64,000 nucleotides of DNA from Syntrophomonas sp. (GCA_016841875.1 JAENYG010000013.1:1-64000); one strand, 5' to 3'; shown: positions 9,654 to 17,652, numbered from the stretch's first letter. A program made the numbers and translations. Notes: a model not told the origin generated them from the letters alone.

Positions 9654-10008
9654 TCTAGGGTTTTGAAACCGGCCCCTCTACTGAATAAGGTCAACCAGTA
9701 AGTGATGGTTAGCCCTTGATGCTTATATTATAAATCAAATTATGCCTGAATAATCTATCTATAGTATTGGTCATAAATTATATCGGTATTAATTGTTTTT
9801 TAGATCGGAATATTATTTGGGATTTGCATTTTTGCGATTAACATGAGCAATACGCGGCTATCTTTCATATAAACATATATTTGTCTCATTCAATTATCTA
9901 CAGGCATAATTTAACATCGCTTAAGCTTATCCAAAACTTATTTTACCAGGCTGGTCGGGCAATAATAATTAAAGGGAACACTGCCGGAATTATTAAGGAG
10001 GTTGAATA
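9654..10008. other. AT-rich non-coding interval
   Basis: No gene is visible in these 355 bases. The end holds the AAGGAGG ribosome binding site of the next gene. A run of AT-rich sequence at 9720-9900 could contain divergent promoters, but no hexamer pair stands out. Confidence 0.35.
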
Positions 10009-10509
10009 GTGCTGCCGACCGTACTGGGAACCATATTTCTTGCATTTTTGGCCTTGGTAGTTTACTGGTTTTTATATACTGTGCAAAAACCGGCAGATAC
10101 AGATCAGTGGAAGACTCTGCGAGAATTACGATCTGGATTTGATTTCGAAACTGCTCCTGAAATTATGGCTTATCCGATAGAAGGGATAAGTGAAGCGGAT
10201 GATAATAACCTTAAACTGGTTTGTGTGAAGGATTCTTGGATAGCCTGCTGGTCGATCCAAGAAGGACTTCTGGGGGAAAAGAAAGCAGAGGCCGGGGGAG
10301 CAAAGGAAGATTTGGAACTGGTGTTACGAATATATGAATCAGGTGAGCTTCTGCGTCATCATGATATAAAAACAACTAAAAGAAATGGATGCTGCAGACT
10401 TTACCTGCGTCCGTATCGTGCTTATTATGTAAGTCTGGGATTAATGCGGAGTAAAAACTTCTATCCGCTGCTGGTGTCAAATACAATCATCCCCAATGAA
10501 CTGCAATGA
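10009..10509 (+). CDS. DUF4912-like membrane-anchored protein
   Basis: This 166-aa protein begins at GTG after AAGGAGG. Residues 5-25 form one transmembrane helix, and the rest faces outside or inside as a soluble domain. The soluble part matches the pattern I know for DUF4912: a DSWIACWSI strand, LVLRIYESGE, a charged loop, CRLYLRPYRAYYVSLGL and a final NFYPLLVSNTIIP. The family is often found in Firmicutes with DUF1957 glycosyl hydrolases, which are not here. Function is unknown. Confidence 0.65.
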   Translation: MLPTVLGTIFLAFLALVVYWFLYTVQKPADTDQWKTLRELRSGFDFETAPEIMAYPIEGISEADDNNLKLVCVKDSWIACWSIQEGLLGEKKAEAGGAKEDLELVLRIYESGELLRHHDIKTTKRNGCCRLYLRPYRAYYVSLGLMRSKNFYPLLVSNTIIPNELQ

Positions 10510-10531
10510 TGTCCGATTAAACTTGGTTCAT

Positions 10532-10834
10532 TTAAAAAACAACTCCCCAAAAAAATGCCCCCAGTATGCCCCCGAGAACTACCAACATAATATTTAAGCG
10601 TATCAGGGCCAGTACTGCAGCTGCTGCGGCTCCGGCTATAGCTGAAGAAGTGTCACCTGTTGATGACAGTACGCCTGGAAATATCAGTGCACCCAGAACC
10701 GCATAAGGGATAAATTGCAGAAAAGTACTCAAGAACTGTGGCATTTGTTTATTTCCCAGCATAAGCAGCGGAACTAAACGGGGTATATATGTTACTAGTG
10801 CCATACCGACCACGATAAGCAGCAGTTCATTCAT
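10532..10834 (-). CDS. azlD: Branched-chain amino acid exporter subunit AzlD
   Basis: This 100-aa, three-to-four-helix protein has the AzlD pattern: YIPRLVPLLMLG near the start, FLQFIPYAVLGALIFPGVL in the middle and a Gly-rich last helix. It forms the small subunit of the AzlCD (LIV-E) exporter of branched-chain amino acids. Its start overlaps the 3' end of azlC by 8 bases, so the two are translationally coupled. Confidence 0.88.
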   Translation of the reverse strand: MNELLLIVVGMALVTYIPRLVPLLMLGNKQMPQFLSTFLQFIPYAVLGALIFPGVLSSTGDTSSAIAGAAAAAVLALIRLNIMLVVLGGILGAFFWGVVF

Positions 10835-11591
10835 TTTTTGATCCTCCTGCTCCTTCTGGAAAGATAAAGGCTGCCGTCAGTGCAGCCAGCACGGTGCTTA
10901 AAATAATCCTCCAACCTGCTGATAATCCAGCACTCAGGGGCATCCAGGACAGAGCTGAATTAATTCCTATGGAGATCATAACCACTAGCAGGACCGGCCG
11001 AGATTCCTTTAATGCCGGCACCAGTAAACCAATAAACATGGCGTAAAGAGCAATACCCATACTGGCCTGGAGAGATGCCGGCAGGCCGGAGGCCAGGAAG
11101 ATACCTACCCAGGTACCTGCATTCCAGGCTAGAAAGGCCAGCATATTCAAAGCGACTATAAAGAAGGGGGAAAGAAGCTTTTCTTTTTGCAGGGAAGACA
11201 CAGAAAAAGTTTCATCTGTGACCCCAAATGCTATGAGATAGCGCCAGGCCTTGGACACTGAGGGATCAATGCGCATGGACAAAGAAGCAGTCATTAAAAA
11301 ATGACGCAGGTTTAAAATAAAGGTAGTCAATACAATTTCCCAGGGGTTAGTTCCCAGGGCTATCAAACTTACACCCACAAACTGGCTGGCTCCTGCAAAT
11401 ACTATAAATGACATTAACAGGGCTATGTAATCAGGAATTCCCGAAGATTTAGCCACTAGTCCGAAAGTAATAGCAATAGGGATGTAACCCACAGCAATGG
11501 GAATCGAAGCCCTAATACCCTGTGCCAAGGGTTGACGGTAGGCTGAAAGCTTGTCACTGGCAGTGGTTGAATTTGCCTTATTATTGTCCAT
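10827..11591 (-). CDS. azlC: Branched-chain amino acid exporter AzlC
   Basis: This 254-aa protein has about six to eight hydrophobic segments. The AzlC signatures are GIRASIPIAVGYIPIAITFG, FAGASQFVGVSL, LTTFILNLRHFLMTASL and FGVTDETFSV. With AzlD it exports leucine, isoleucine, valine or analogues. The two genes are an isolated minus-strand operon. No AsnC/Lrp-type regulator is adjacent. Confidence 0.9.
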   Translation of the reverse strand: MDNNKANSTTASDKLSAYRQPLAQGIRASIPIAVGYIPIAITFGLVAKSSGIPDYIALLMSFIVFAGASQFVGVSLIALGTNPWEIVLTTFILNLRHFLMTASLSMRIDPSVSKAWRYLIAFGVTDETFSVSSLQKEKLLSPFFIVALNMLAFLAWNAGTWVGIFLASGLPASLQASMGIALYAMFIGLLVPALKESRPVLLVVMISIGINSALSWMPLSAGLSAGWRIILSTVLAALTAAFIFPEGAGGSKNE

Positions 11592-11783
11592 AAATCCTAT
11601 AAATCCTGTCTATTATAATATATCCTAATAATATAACATAATTAGCTTTTTTTTAATAAGCTTAACCACGTTTGCCATGAAACGAAAGACTAATCGTAAT
11701 ATCCATTTCCATGCTGACCAGATGTACATAAAAAATTTACTATACACAACAGAACAGCATTGGTTTTCATCAAGTTAAAAAAA

Positions 11784-11808
11784 CAGCGCCGGGAAACTTC
11801 CCGGCACC
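11784..11808 (-). terminator. Terminator after first DNRLRE gene
   Basis: An 18-base GCCGGGAAACTTCCCGGC hairpin (11788-11805) is followed on the minus strand by a run of T residues. It lies 22 bases past the stop of the DNRLRE gene. Confidence 0.75.
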
Positions 11809-11829
11809 AGAGCAAATAAAGCAGGGTTC

Positions 11830-12462
11830 TTAGCCCTCTACTGAATCCATTCCATTAGGACGATGATGCTGTTGTTCTACACAGCATTTAACTCCATAAG
11901 TCACACAGACCCGAGGCCAGTAGGTAGAATCTTCATATTCTCTGCTATAGAAGCCCAAAACGCTGTCATAAGTCTCATTGCATTTCAGCAGTATACCATC
12001 ATTTACTACATAACCTTTGTACCATGCCTTCACCAAATCTGTAAGGTCTATTTCCAGCCAGTCATTAACAAACCCTGGAGAAACGCAGGTACAAGAAGGG
12101 CAGGAACCATCAAAATTAGGCCGGGTGTTCCAGGTGACTTTTAGTTCTTCCCATTTTTGAACTACAGGATAAGCACATAAGTCCGTAGTTTCACCTATAG
12201 GCACCTCATTACGATATATCCACAAGCGTAAACAGGCTTTTTCAATGAAGCTATTAGGTGGTATCAGCTTGCAATCATCCTGGCAGAGGTCAAATTTTAA
12301 CAAAGATTGATATTCGTCATTGCATCCCTGATACTGATTAGCGAACAGGTAATAGCGGTCGCCAAAGTTCTGATCAGGATAATATTCAGATATATATGCA
12401 TCTTTTTTGGGAGTAAAACAAATCCTATTCAAGGGATAATAATGGAAATGTTTACCGGTCAT
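11830..12462 (-). CDS. DNRLRE-domain protein, copy 1
   Basis: This 210-aa protein is one beta-rich DNRLRE-type domain: KDAYISEYYPDQNFG at the start, YQSLLKFDL, LRLWIYRNE, LKVTWNTRP, WLEIDLTDLVKAWYKG and LGFYSREY. Such domains are usually parts of secreted or surface proteins. Here there is no signal peptide or anchor. It is rich in Cys (CCVEQQHH, CPSCTC). Start ATG with AAAGGAGAT upstream. It is a paralogue of the next gene up, with the same motifs in the same order. A surface or spore-coat role is only a guess. Confidence 0.8.
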   Translation of the reverse strand: MTGKHFHYYPLNRICFTPKKDAYISEYYPDQNFGDRYYLFANQYQGCNDEYQSLLKFDLCQDDCKLIPPNSFIEKACLRLWIYRNEVPIGETTDLCAYPVVQKWEELKVTWNTRPNFDGSCPSCTCVSPGFVNDWLEIDLTDLVKAWYKGYVVNDGILLKCNETYDSVLGFYSREYEDSTYWPRVCVTYGVKCCVEQQHHRPNGMDSVEG

Positions 12463-12613
12463 CTATGATCATCTCCTTTCTTGCTTGATGTTATATAATA
12501 TGGAAACAATGTCTTTTGGTTACTAAATTACCAGAAAACATTACAAAATTCAGTTATCAGTCAATACAGATAGCTGAATATTCTTTTAATGAGATAGAAT
12601 TGGAGAAAATAGG

Positions 12614-12648
12614 CAACTACACCGGAGAGCAGTCCCCCGGTGTAGTTG
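12614..12648 (-). terminator. Terminator after second DNRLRE gene
   Basis: A perfect 12-bp stem (CAACTACACCGG / CCGGTGTAGTTG) with an 11-base loop lies 10 bases past the stop of the minus-strand gene. A short T-rich stretch follows on that strand. Confidence 0.7.
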
Positions 12649-12657
12649 AGTTTAGTA

Positions 12658-13224
12658 TTAAGTGGGTTCCACGCAGCAGTTCTGATTATAACACACCCAT
12701 AATTTGGGCCAGAGATCAGGGTTATTGAATTCCCGGCTATAGAATCCTATCAGGCTATTACTAGGTGCATCACATTTTAACAGTAAGCCATTGTTCTGAT
12801 AGTATCCATTATACCAGCGCTGTATTACGTCGGGATCGAGATCCATCTTAACCTCGCCAAAATATCCCGCCGCAATATCTACATAACCGACAGGAGAACT
12901 ATAGTCAACTAAGGGTTTAGTGTTCCAGGTCACATTAAGTTCATTCCAGTATTGTATTACCCGGTAGGCATAAAGTCTGGTAGAGCACGGAATTTCATTC
13001 CTGTAAATATAAAGAAACAGCTGGTTGGGATCTAATTCACTATTGGGCGGCACCTGGTTGCAGCCAAGGCTGCAGAAATCAAACTGGATCAGAGATTGAT
13101 ATTCATCTACGGCACTTTTATATCTGTTGGTATATAAATAGGGAACTTCTCCAAAATTATTATTAGCATAATACTGTGAGATATAGGCATCCTTTTCAGG
13201 AGCAAAATAAATAAAAGTTGGCAA
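12658..13224 (-). CDS. DNRLRE-domain protein, copy 2
   Basis: This 188-aa paralogue of the gene at 11830 keeps the same blocks: EKDAYISQYYANNNFG, YQSLIQFDF, LFLYIYRNE, LNVTWNTKP, VIQRWYNGYYQNNGLLLKC and LIGFYSREF. It ends with CCVEPT, as copy 1 ends in CCVEQ. The start is put at TTG 13224, 9 bases from GGAG; a TTG at 13233 would touch the Shine-Dalgarno. No secretion signal. Each copy has its own terminator, so they seem to be separate transcripts from a local duplication. Confidence 0.78.
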   Translation of the reverse strand: MPTFIYFAPEKDAYISQYYANNNFGEVPYLYTNRYKSAVDEYQSLIQFDFCSLGCNQVPPNSELDPNQLFLYIYRNEIPCSTRLYAYRVIQYWNELNVTWNTKPLVDYSSPVGYVDIAAGYFGEVKMDLDPDVIQRWYNGYYQNNGLLLKCDAPSNSLIGFYSREFNNPDLWPKLWVCYNQNCCVEPT

Positions 13225-13710
13225 AGCAATCAACTCCTTTTCTTATCGTTGGTACATAATACTGGTAAAAAATGAATAATGTTACTATAATTTTGAGGGT
13301 TTTATGGAGGAGGATTATACACTTATCCTCAATCGCTGGAGCCAGTGATCCTTCCTGCTCTTGCTTCGATAATATACCAAGCAAAATGTAGATATAAAAA
13401 TAGACTAATTTGGCAAATCTTACTTACGAGCAGTCCTGTTATCCACCCTGGCTAATTCAAATATGATATAATTTTCCAATTTGACGCTATTATTTATTAC
13501 AGTCATAAATAATAGCAGGAGGAATGATGTACTTTATGTCTAATATTTAGAACTATAACAACAAAAGAACAAAAAAGAGCAGGTTAGCAATATAGATTTT
13601 TCATACTTACCTTATACCCGGGAAGATAGGTCTAATCTCAGATAATAAAAAAGGCAAGTGTTGGTGTTGAAATAAGATTATTTTGTGAAGGAGGGATAGG
13701 AAACACAAAC
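13225..13710. other. Non-coding interval with hairpin and mini-ORF
   Basis: There is no sizeable gene in 486 bases. A perfect 12-bp inverted repeat GCTATTATTTAT / ATAAATAATAGC lies at 13486-13497 and 13505-13516. It is followed at once by AGGAGGA and a possible 8-codon reading frame beginning ATG ATG at 13524. This could be a leader peptide or chance. Confidence 0.3.
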
Positions 13711-13762
13711 ATTGTCCTCTGCCGAGAAACACCGGATGGGGGTCCGGATGGGGGAAGACAAT
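13711..13762 (+). ncRNA. Possible structured 5' leader (three-way junction)
   Basis: Three nested pairings can be drawn by eye: P1 ATTGTC (13711-13716) with GACAAT (13757-13762), a small CTC/GAG hairpin (13717-13726) and CCGGA (13732-13736) with TCCGG (13743-13747). Together they form a compact three-way junction ending 36 bases before the start of the TOBE-domain gene. I do not recognise it as a known riboswitch class. It may be a regulatory leader or a coincidence. Confidence 0.35.
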
Positions 13763-13798
13763 ACTATTATAGGGGTTATATTAAAGGGGGAACAAACA

Positions 13799-14269
13799 AT
13801 GCAATATTCATATTCTGAATGCAGAAATTGTGAAGTCTATGGTTTTTGTTCTGGTACCGATGAAGAACACCGTGCGTACATGGAGAATTTCGCATGGCAT
13901 GAAAAGCCAGCAGTTGCAGAATGTGGTGCATGTGAATCTTTGGGTTATTGCACTCAGACCAACGAAGAGTGTGCAGCATTCAAGGAATACCTGACAGGGG
14001 AACAAGACCCCAGCACCAGAGAAGAAAAGTCTGCAGGAACAATCAAAAAATCTCCTAAACTTCCTGCTAACAAAGGACTTGTCAATCGGCTGATAGGCAG
14101 CATAGTGGAAGTTGATGAAGGTGATTATATGGCCCGGGTAACGTTAAGTGTGGGTGATAATCTCCTGACCACTATTATGCCCCTGCATAAATTCAGGGAA
14201 TCTGGCTATAAGCTAGGAGACCAGGCAGCTGTAGCGTTCAAAGCATTGAATGTCAAGATGATGATTTGA
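13799..14269 (+). CDS. Cys-pair protein with C-terminal TOBE/Mop-like domain
   Basis: This 156-aa protein combines two parts. The first 60 residues hold two related cysteine units, CRNCEVYGFC and CGACESLGYC, which could bind metal. The last 60 residues (NRLIGSIVEVDEGDYMARVTLSVG ... GYKLGDQAAVAFKALNVKMMI) follow the TOBE/Mop pattern of molybdate- or tungstate-binding oxyanion domains. An upstream TTG extension to 13712 is open but lacks well-placed signals, so ATG 13799 with AAAGGGGG is chosen. The metal ligand is inferred; anion specificity cannot be read. Confidence 0.65.
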   Translation: MQYSYSECRNCEVYGFCSGTDEEHRAYMENFAWHEKPAVAECGACESLGYCTQTNEECAAFKEYLTGEQDPSTREEKSAGTIKKSPKLPANKGLVNRLIGSIVEVDEGDYMARVTLSVGDNLLTTIMPLHKFRESGYKLGDQAAVAFKALNVKMMI

Positions 14270-14289
14270 TTTTGATAATTTGGGGTGGA

Positions 14290-14326
14290 AAAAGGGAGGT
14301 AACAGTATAAGTTAACCTCCCTTTTC
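14290..14326 (+). terminator. Terminator after the TOBE-domain gene
   Basis: A stem of AAAAGGGAGGT paired with ACCTCCCTTTT around a short loop is followed by TTTTCT. It lies 20 bases past the stop codon. Confidence 0.75.
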
Positions 14327-14364
14327 TATACTTATTAACTCTATAAATAACTCATCAAACCACA

Positions 14365-14577
14365 CTAGTCGTCGCTTCCACCATCATCTGAGTCATCACT
14401 GCCCCAGTCTCCGCTGTCATTATAGTCATCATGATCATGATCGTCATAGTATTGATTATGATCATGATCATGATCATGATAGTAACCGCCTCCACCACCG
14501 CTTCTTCCTCTACTTCTGCCTCTCGTTAACAGCAAGACGACAATAATAATTATAAGTACTGCTACTAGAATATCCAC
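14365..14577 (-). CDS. Small membrane protein with His/Asp-rich tail
   Basis: This 70-aa protein starts at GTG with AAAGGTGGG upstream. Residues 2-18 form one transmembrane helix, then an Arg/Ser/Gly linker, then a low-complexity tail of alternating His and Asp (HDHDHDHNQYYDD) ending in Asp/Ser/Gly. The His-Asp run comes from an ATGATC hexanucleotide repeat in the DNA (about 14429-14482), so the tail length can change by slippage. A divalent metal-binding role is plausible but inferred from composition only. Confidence 0.55.
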   Translation of the reverse strand: MDILVAVLIIIIVVLLLTRGRSRGRSGGGGGYYHDHDHDHNQYYDDHDHDDYNDSGDWGSDDSDDGGSDD

Positions 14578-14942
14578 TATAAAATTCCCACCTTTCTATA
14601 ACTGCGCTTTTTAGTTTTCTGGCACCCCAACTTAGTCATATGAAATCATGGTGAATACAGTTTGTAGGTTGAATTGCACTTTAAATATTTGTTCTGCACT
14701 GTAATACAAATTCCTTTATGATTATAAGGATTTTTATTAACAGAGGTTTAAAATACCCACTCTGATTTGTTTTATGTAATGAAAAAAGGTTATTATAAAA
14801 GTAAATAGAAACCACTGTGTGTTTTTTGGGGATGATTGGGTTAAGTGAATGAGAGGAATTACAGAGCATGAGAAAAAAAGATTTGGATGTTTTATACCAC
14901 CTCTTGGATTGGTACGAGAGTTGAAAAGGGGAAAAAATAGCC
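14578..14942. other. AT-rich non-coding interval
   Basis: I see no gene here in 365 bases. Frames on the minus strand are short and low in complexity. The end leads into the TTG start at 14943 with only a weak GGGG site. Confidence 0.35.
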
Positions 14943-15623
14943 TTGGGTGAGGTTAGAAGGAACTCAATACCGGACAGGGGCTGGTGTTTCTTTTTTGAAA
15001 AAGGGGAATACCGGAATGATACAAGTATATACCGAGTAGTAAGGGTGGAAAGTCACAGCTCGCAGGATGCCAAAATGTCCATATACAGCCAACTTCTAAA
15101 GCACCGTGGGAACAAAGCGGGTGCCTATTCAGGGGGGGGGAATCATCGGCTCTCCTTATTGCGCAATCATGTAGGTGTATCAATAATGAGTAACCTGGCC
15201 CTGTCTTGTAAGACCTGGGAAGAAGGTAAGGCTAATAGAGCCATAAGGAGAGAAGAACACTGGCTGGAAACCATGGTGAGCGAAGCAGTCAGCAGCATGG
15301 AAGTACTAGTAGTGCCTACTGAGGATGGCCGAGAATGGGATAGAATAACAAAATATGTTGAACAAAATGCCATCGCCCTGTTAAGTAATTTCAATAAATA
15401 TCCTATAGACAGTCCATCACCCGACTGGTTGGGAAATTATTGCAGTAATGAATTGGTAAGAGATTCTGGGTTATGGAATACCAATGGAGTTATGCTCAAA
15501 TATGATCACAGGTTCTTAGAAATATTCCGAAAAATAGTTAGTAAATCAAAAAAATGTAGTTATGTAATAATAAACGCAATCTGCTTACCAGCAGTACAAC
15601 TGTTAATGCTGGGTATGGATTGA
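14943..15623 (+). CDS. GIY-YIG-like nuclease family hypothetical protein
   Basis: This 226-aa protein starts with a segment (RGWCFFFEKGEYR ... YRVVRVESH ... SIYSQLLKHRG ... GGGNHRLSLLRNHVG) that follows the layout of a poorly studied GIY-YIG-type family I know as GVYFFFEPGE...RVVRVGTH...LWNRLxQHRG...GGNHRGSIFRxHVG. The catalytic Tyr of the first motif is Trp/Cys here. The C-terminal half is unlike known nucleases. A run of nine G residues at 15132-15140 codes the Gly of GGGN and is prone to slippage. The TTG start has a weak site. Possibly a defence or mobile-element gene; not proven. Confidence 0.55.
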   Translation: MGEVRRNSIPDRGWCFFFEKGEYRNDTSIYRVVRVESHSSQDAKMSIYSQLLKHRGNKAGAYSGGGNHRLSLLRNHVGVSIMSNLALSCKTWEEGKANRAIRREEHWLETMVSEAVSSMEVLVVPTEDGREWDRITKYVEQNAIALLSNFNKYPIDSPSPDWLGNYCSNELVRDSGLWNTNGVMLKYDHRFLEIFRKIVSKSKKCSYVIINAICLPAVQLLMLGMD

Positions 15624-15647
15624 TATCCATTAGAAAGGAGCAGTAGG

Positions 15648-15947
15648 GTGGAAATAAATCTAGATAAACTCATCAACGAAATTAATCAGAGTCAAAAATC
15701 AGTTATTAGTTTTTATCTATTTGGGGAAATGGGAATCGGGGCACCGCGCTTCATTCAGGATAGACCAAAGGTGAATAAAGATGAAGATGGTTATGTCTAT
15801 TTTAAATTTGCCAGAGAAGATGAGGAAAATGGTTATCATATAAATGAAATGCATGAGATATACCAGGAAGAGCCAGATGAAGGAGCCAAAGCAAAATTTG
15901 AAGTTAGAGAGCAGGGCATTCTGCTGATGGAGATAAGGCTGTATTAG
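15648..15947 (+). CDS. Hypothetical protein (99 aa)
   Basis: I do not recognise it. It starts at GTG 15648 with AAAGGAG 7 bases upstream and lies 24 bp after the GIY-YIG-like gene, so the two may form one operon. It is acidic, with no signal or membrane segment; Gly-containing segments GEMGIGAPRFIQDRP and VYFKFAREDEENG suggest a small folded domain. It ends at the edge of the palindromic repeat element at 15954. Confidence 0.55.
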   Translation: MEINLDKLINEINQSQKSVISFYLFGEMGIGAPRFIQDRPKVNKDEDGYVYFKFAREDEENGYHINEMHEIYQEEPDEGAKAKFEVREQGILLMEIRLY

Positions 15948-15953
15948 ATAAAA

Positions 15954-16253
15954 AGGAACCCGAATGGTTCCTATCAGGTTGTCAACAAAGTCGATAAGAT
16001 ATCAGATCGATGACGGAAGCCCACAGGATTACAATTTGGGCTCACTGCGCTCGAAATTATAAAGAAATGAAGATCAAGGCATGAGAAAAACCAGCGATTG
16101 AGGCGTGCCTGAGTACGCTGATTGAGCGGGTTTTTGGGAAATAACAAGATATTCGTTTCCTTATCATTCGTGAGCCTTGCGTGAACTTTAGACTGTAATC
16201 CTGTAAAGGGCTTCTGTCATCGGTCTGAAAGGAACCCGAGGGGTTCCTTTTTT
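15954..16253 (+). repeat. Hairpin-bounded palindromic repeat, copy A
   Basis: A 254-bp element (15975-16228) sits between two nearly identical hairpins built on GGAACCC...GGGTTCC (15954-15972 and 16229-16249); only the right hairpin has a T run. The element begins CAGGTTGTC and ends CGGTCTGA. The outer arms TCAGATCGATGACGGAAG and CTTCTGTCATCGGTCTGA pair with a few mismatches. Both arms also carry a block with ACAGGATTACA / TGTAATCCTGT and GCTCAC / GTGAGC. It is the largest member of a family also seen at 24371, 26726 and 52920. It lies between convergent genes. Confidence 0.85.
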
Positions 16254-16338
16254 AGTTCAGGTTGCTTCAAAAATCTAATAGCCAGATATAATGCTGTAAA
16301 AAGTATAATTATGGTTGGTGCAGTCAGGTTTATTAAAT

Positions 16339-17235
16339 CTAGTTAATACCACTGCTGCTGGAAGGATAAACCGCCAGGAATATACTGATAAAAACCAGAA
16401 TTGCACCTATCATCTGTATCCTGGATAGACTTTCTCCTAACAGGGAAAAGGCCAACAACATGGCAAGAACAGGTTCGAGGGTTCCTAGCAATGTCGCTCG
16501 TGAAGCTCCAATCTTTTGGACACCTTTTAAGAAGAAAAACACCGCTATAATTGTGTTTAGAATTGTCATAGCCAGAGTGATCATGATCTGTTCCAGGGTC
16601 AGCCTCCCCAAAAAACTTAGATTGTGAAATATAGCAAGTAATACAATCATACTCCCTAAAGCAAGCGTGTTAGTTATTGTTAATGGAGAAACGGTACGGA
16701 CATTTTTCTGACTGATTAAACTGTATGCAGTATAAAAGACTGCAGCAGTTATAATAAGTGCCAGCCCGATAGCAGATAACTCGACCACTCCCCCTAGTAT
16801 TCCTGATACTAGAGCTACACCGCTAATTGCCAATATTAGCCCCATAATAAAGTGCCAGTGAAGTTTTTCCTTAAACATTATGGAACCAGTAATGGCAACC
16901 AGAACGGGATGGCTAAAAAACACTACTACGGTTACGCTAGCGGACAGATGCTGTAAGGAATAAAAGAATAATAGTCCTTCTACAGCAAATATAAAGGCCT
17001 GTAATAATACCAGGGGAGAGTTATCGATTACAGCACTTTTTTTATAAGCCAGGTAAGGGGTAAGAATTGCAGCAGTAAAAATATAGCGCAGCATTAACAG
17101 GGATTCAGGGGTTAGGCCAGCAGAAAATGCCAATTTACCAAGTGTAGTCTGTGTAGCATAGGCAAATGCGGAGATTAAAATGTAAATTGCTCCAATGATG
17201 GAATCCGGTAATTTATTCAATCTATAAAACCTCAT
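16339..17235 (-). CDS. EamA/DMT-family transporter
   Basis: This 298-aa protein has ten hydrophobic segments in two EamA halves. Signatures include FAYATQTTLGKLAFSAG in the first half, VVVFFSHPVLVAITGSIMFKEKLHW at the junction and ASRATLLGTLEPVLAMLLAFSLLGE in the second. Such proteins export amino acids, nucleosides or other metabolites. The substrate cannot be told. It is a lone gene on the minus strand, downstream of repeat copy A. Confidence 0.87.
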   Translation of the reverse strand: MRFYRLNKLPDSIIGAIYILISAFAYATQTTLGKLAFSAGLTPESLLMLRYIFTAAILTPYLAYKKSAVIDNSPLVLLQAFIFAVEGLLFFYSLQHLSASVTVVVFFSHPVLVAITGSIMFKEKLHWHFIMGLILAISGVALVSGILGGVVELSAIGLALIITAAVFYTAYSLISQKNVRTVSPLTITNTLALGSMIVLLAIFHNLSFLGRLTLEQIMITLAMTILNTIIAVFFFLKGVQKIGASRATLLGTLEPVLAMLLAFSLLGESLSRIQMIGAILVFISIFLAVYPSSSSGIN

Positions 17236-17364
17236 CGTTATAAAAAAACATACTTGTATTAGTATAAATTACCCGTATCGAAAAATAAATCTTCTAATTT
17301 CTGTACTGAAAAGGTAATCGTAATCTCGGTATAGAAATAATATAAAAAAGGAGGGGATGCGGTT

Positions 17365-17652
17365 GTGCGTCTGTTAAGAATTGATAATTTCAGACATATT
17401 GACCGTAATAAGGCCGGAGGAGATGCTTATCTGGAATATAACGAGCAAATAGTCAAGGCCGAGTTTATCTTTTATCTGCAGGGAAGCGACTGTCTTAATA
17501 TAAGGCTGGGGCGTCATGATACGGTGGTCAGCACTTTAGAACTGGAGGAGTTCTTGAAGGAAAGCAGGAACGAACTGCGTAAGCAGATAAAGCCTGATGT
17601 GGAGAGGATCAGAAAAGAGCGGCGGGAAAAAATAGATTCTGCTCAGGCATAA
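17365..17652 (+). CDS. Hypothetical protein (95 aa)
   Basis: I do not recognise it. GTG 17365 follows AAAAAGGAGGGG and is the only start that fits. The protein is soluble, with a beta-rich first half (YNEQIVKAEFIFYLQGSDCLNIRLG) and a long charged helix at the end rich in Arg and Lys (KPDVERIRKERREKI). A basic coiled-coil tail could bind nucleic acid, but this is a guess. Confidence 0.55.
   Translation: MRLLRIDNFRHIDRNKAGGDAYLEYNEQIVKAEFIFYLQGSDCLNIRLGRHDTVVSTLELEEFLKESRNELRKQIKPDVERIRKERREKIDSAQA

Noticed and set aside
12516-12728. 70-codon + frame opposite the DNRLRE gene end
   Set aside because: It reads through the terminator stem and has no ribosome site.
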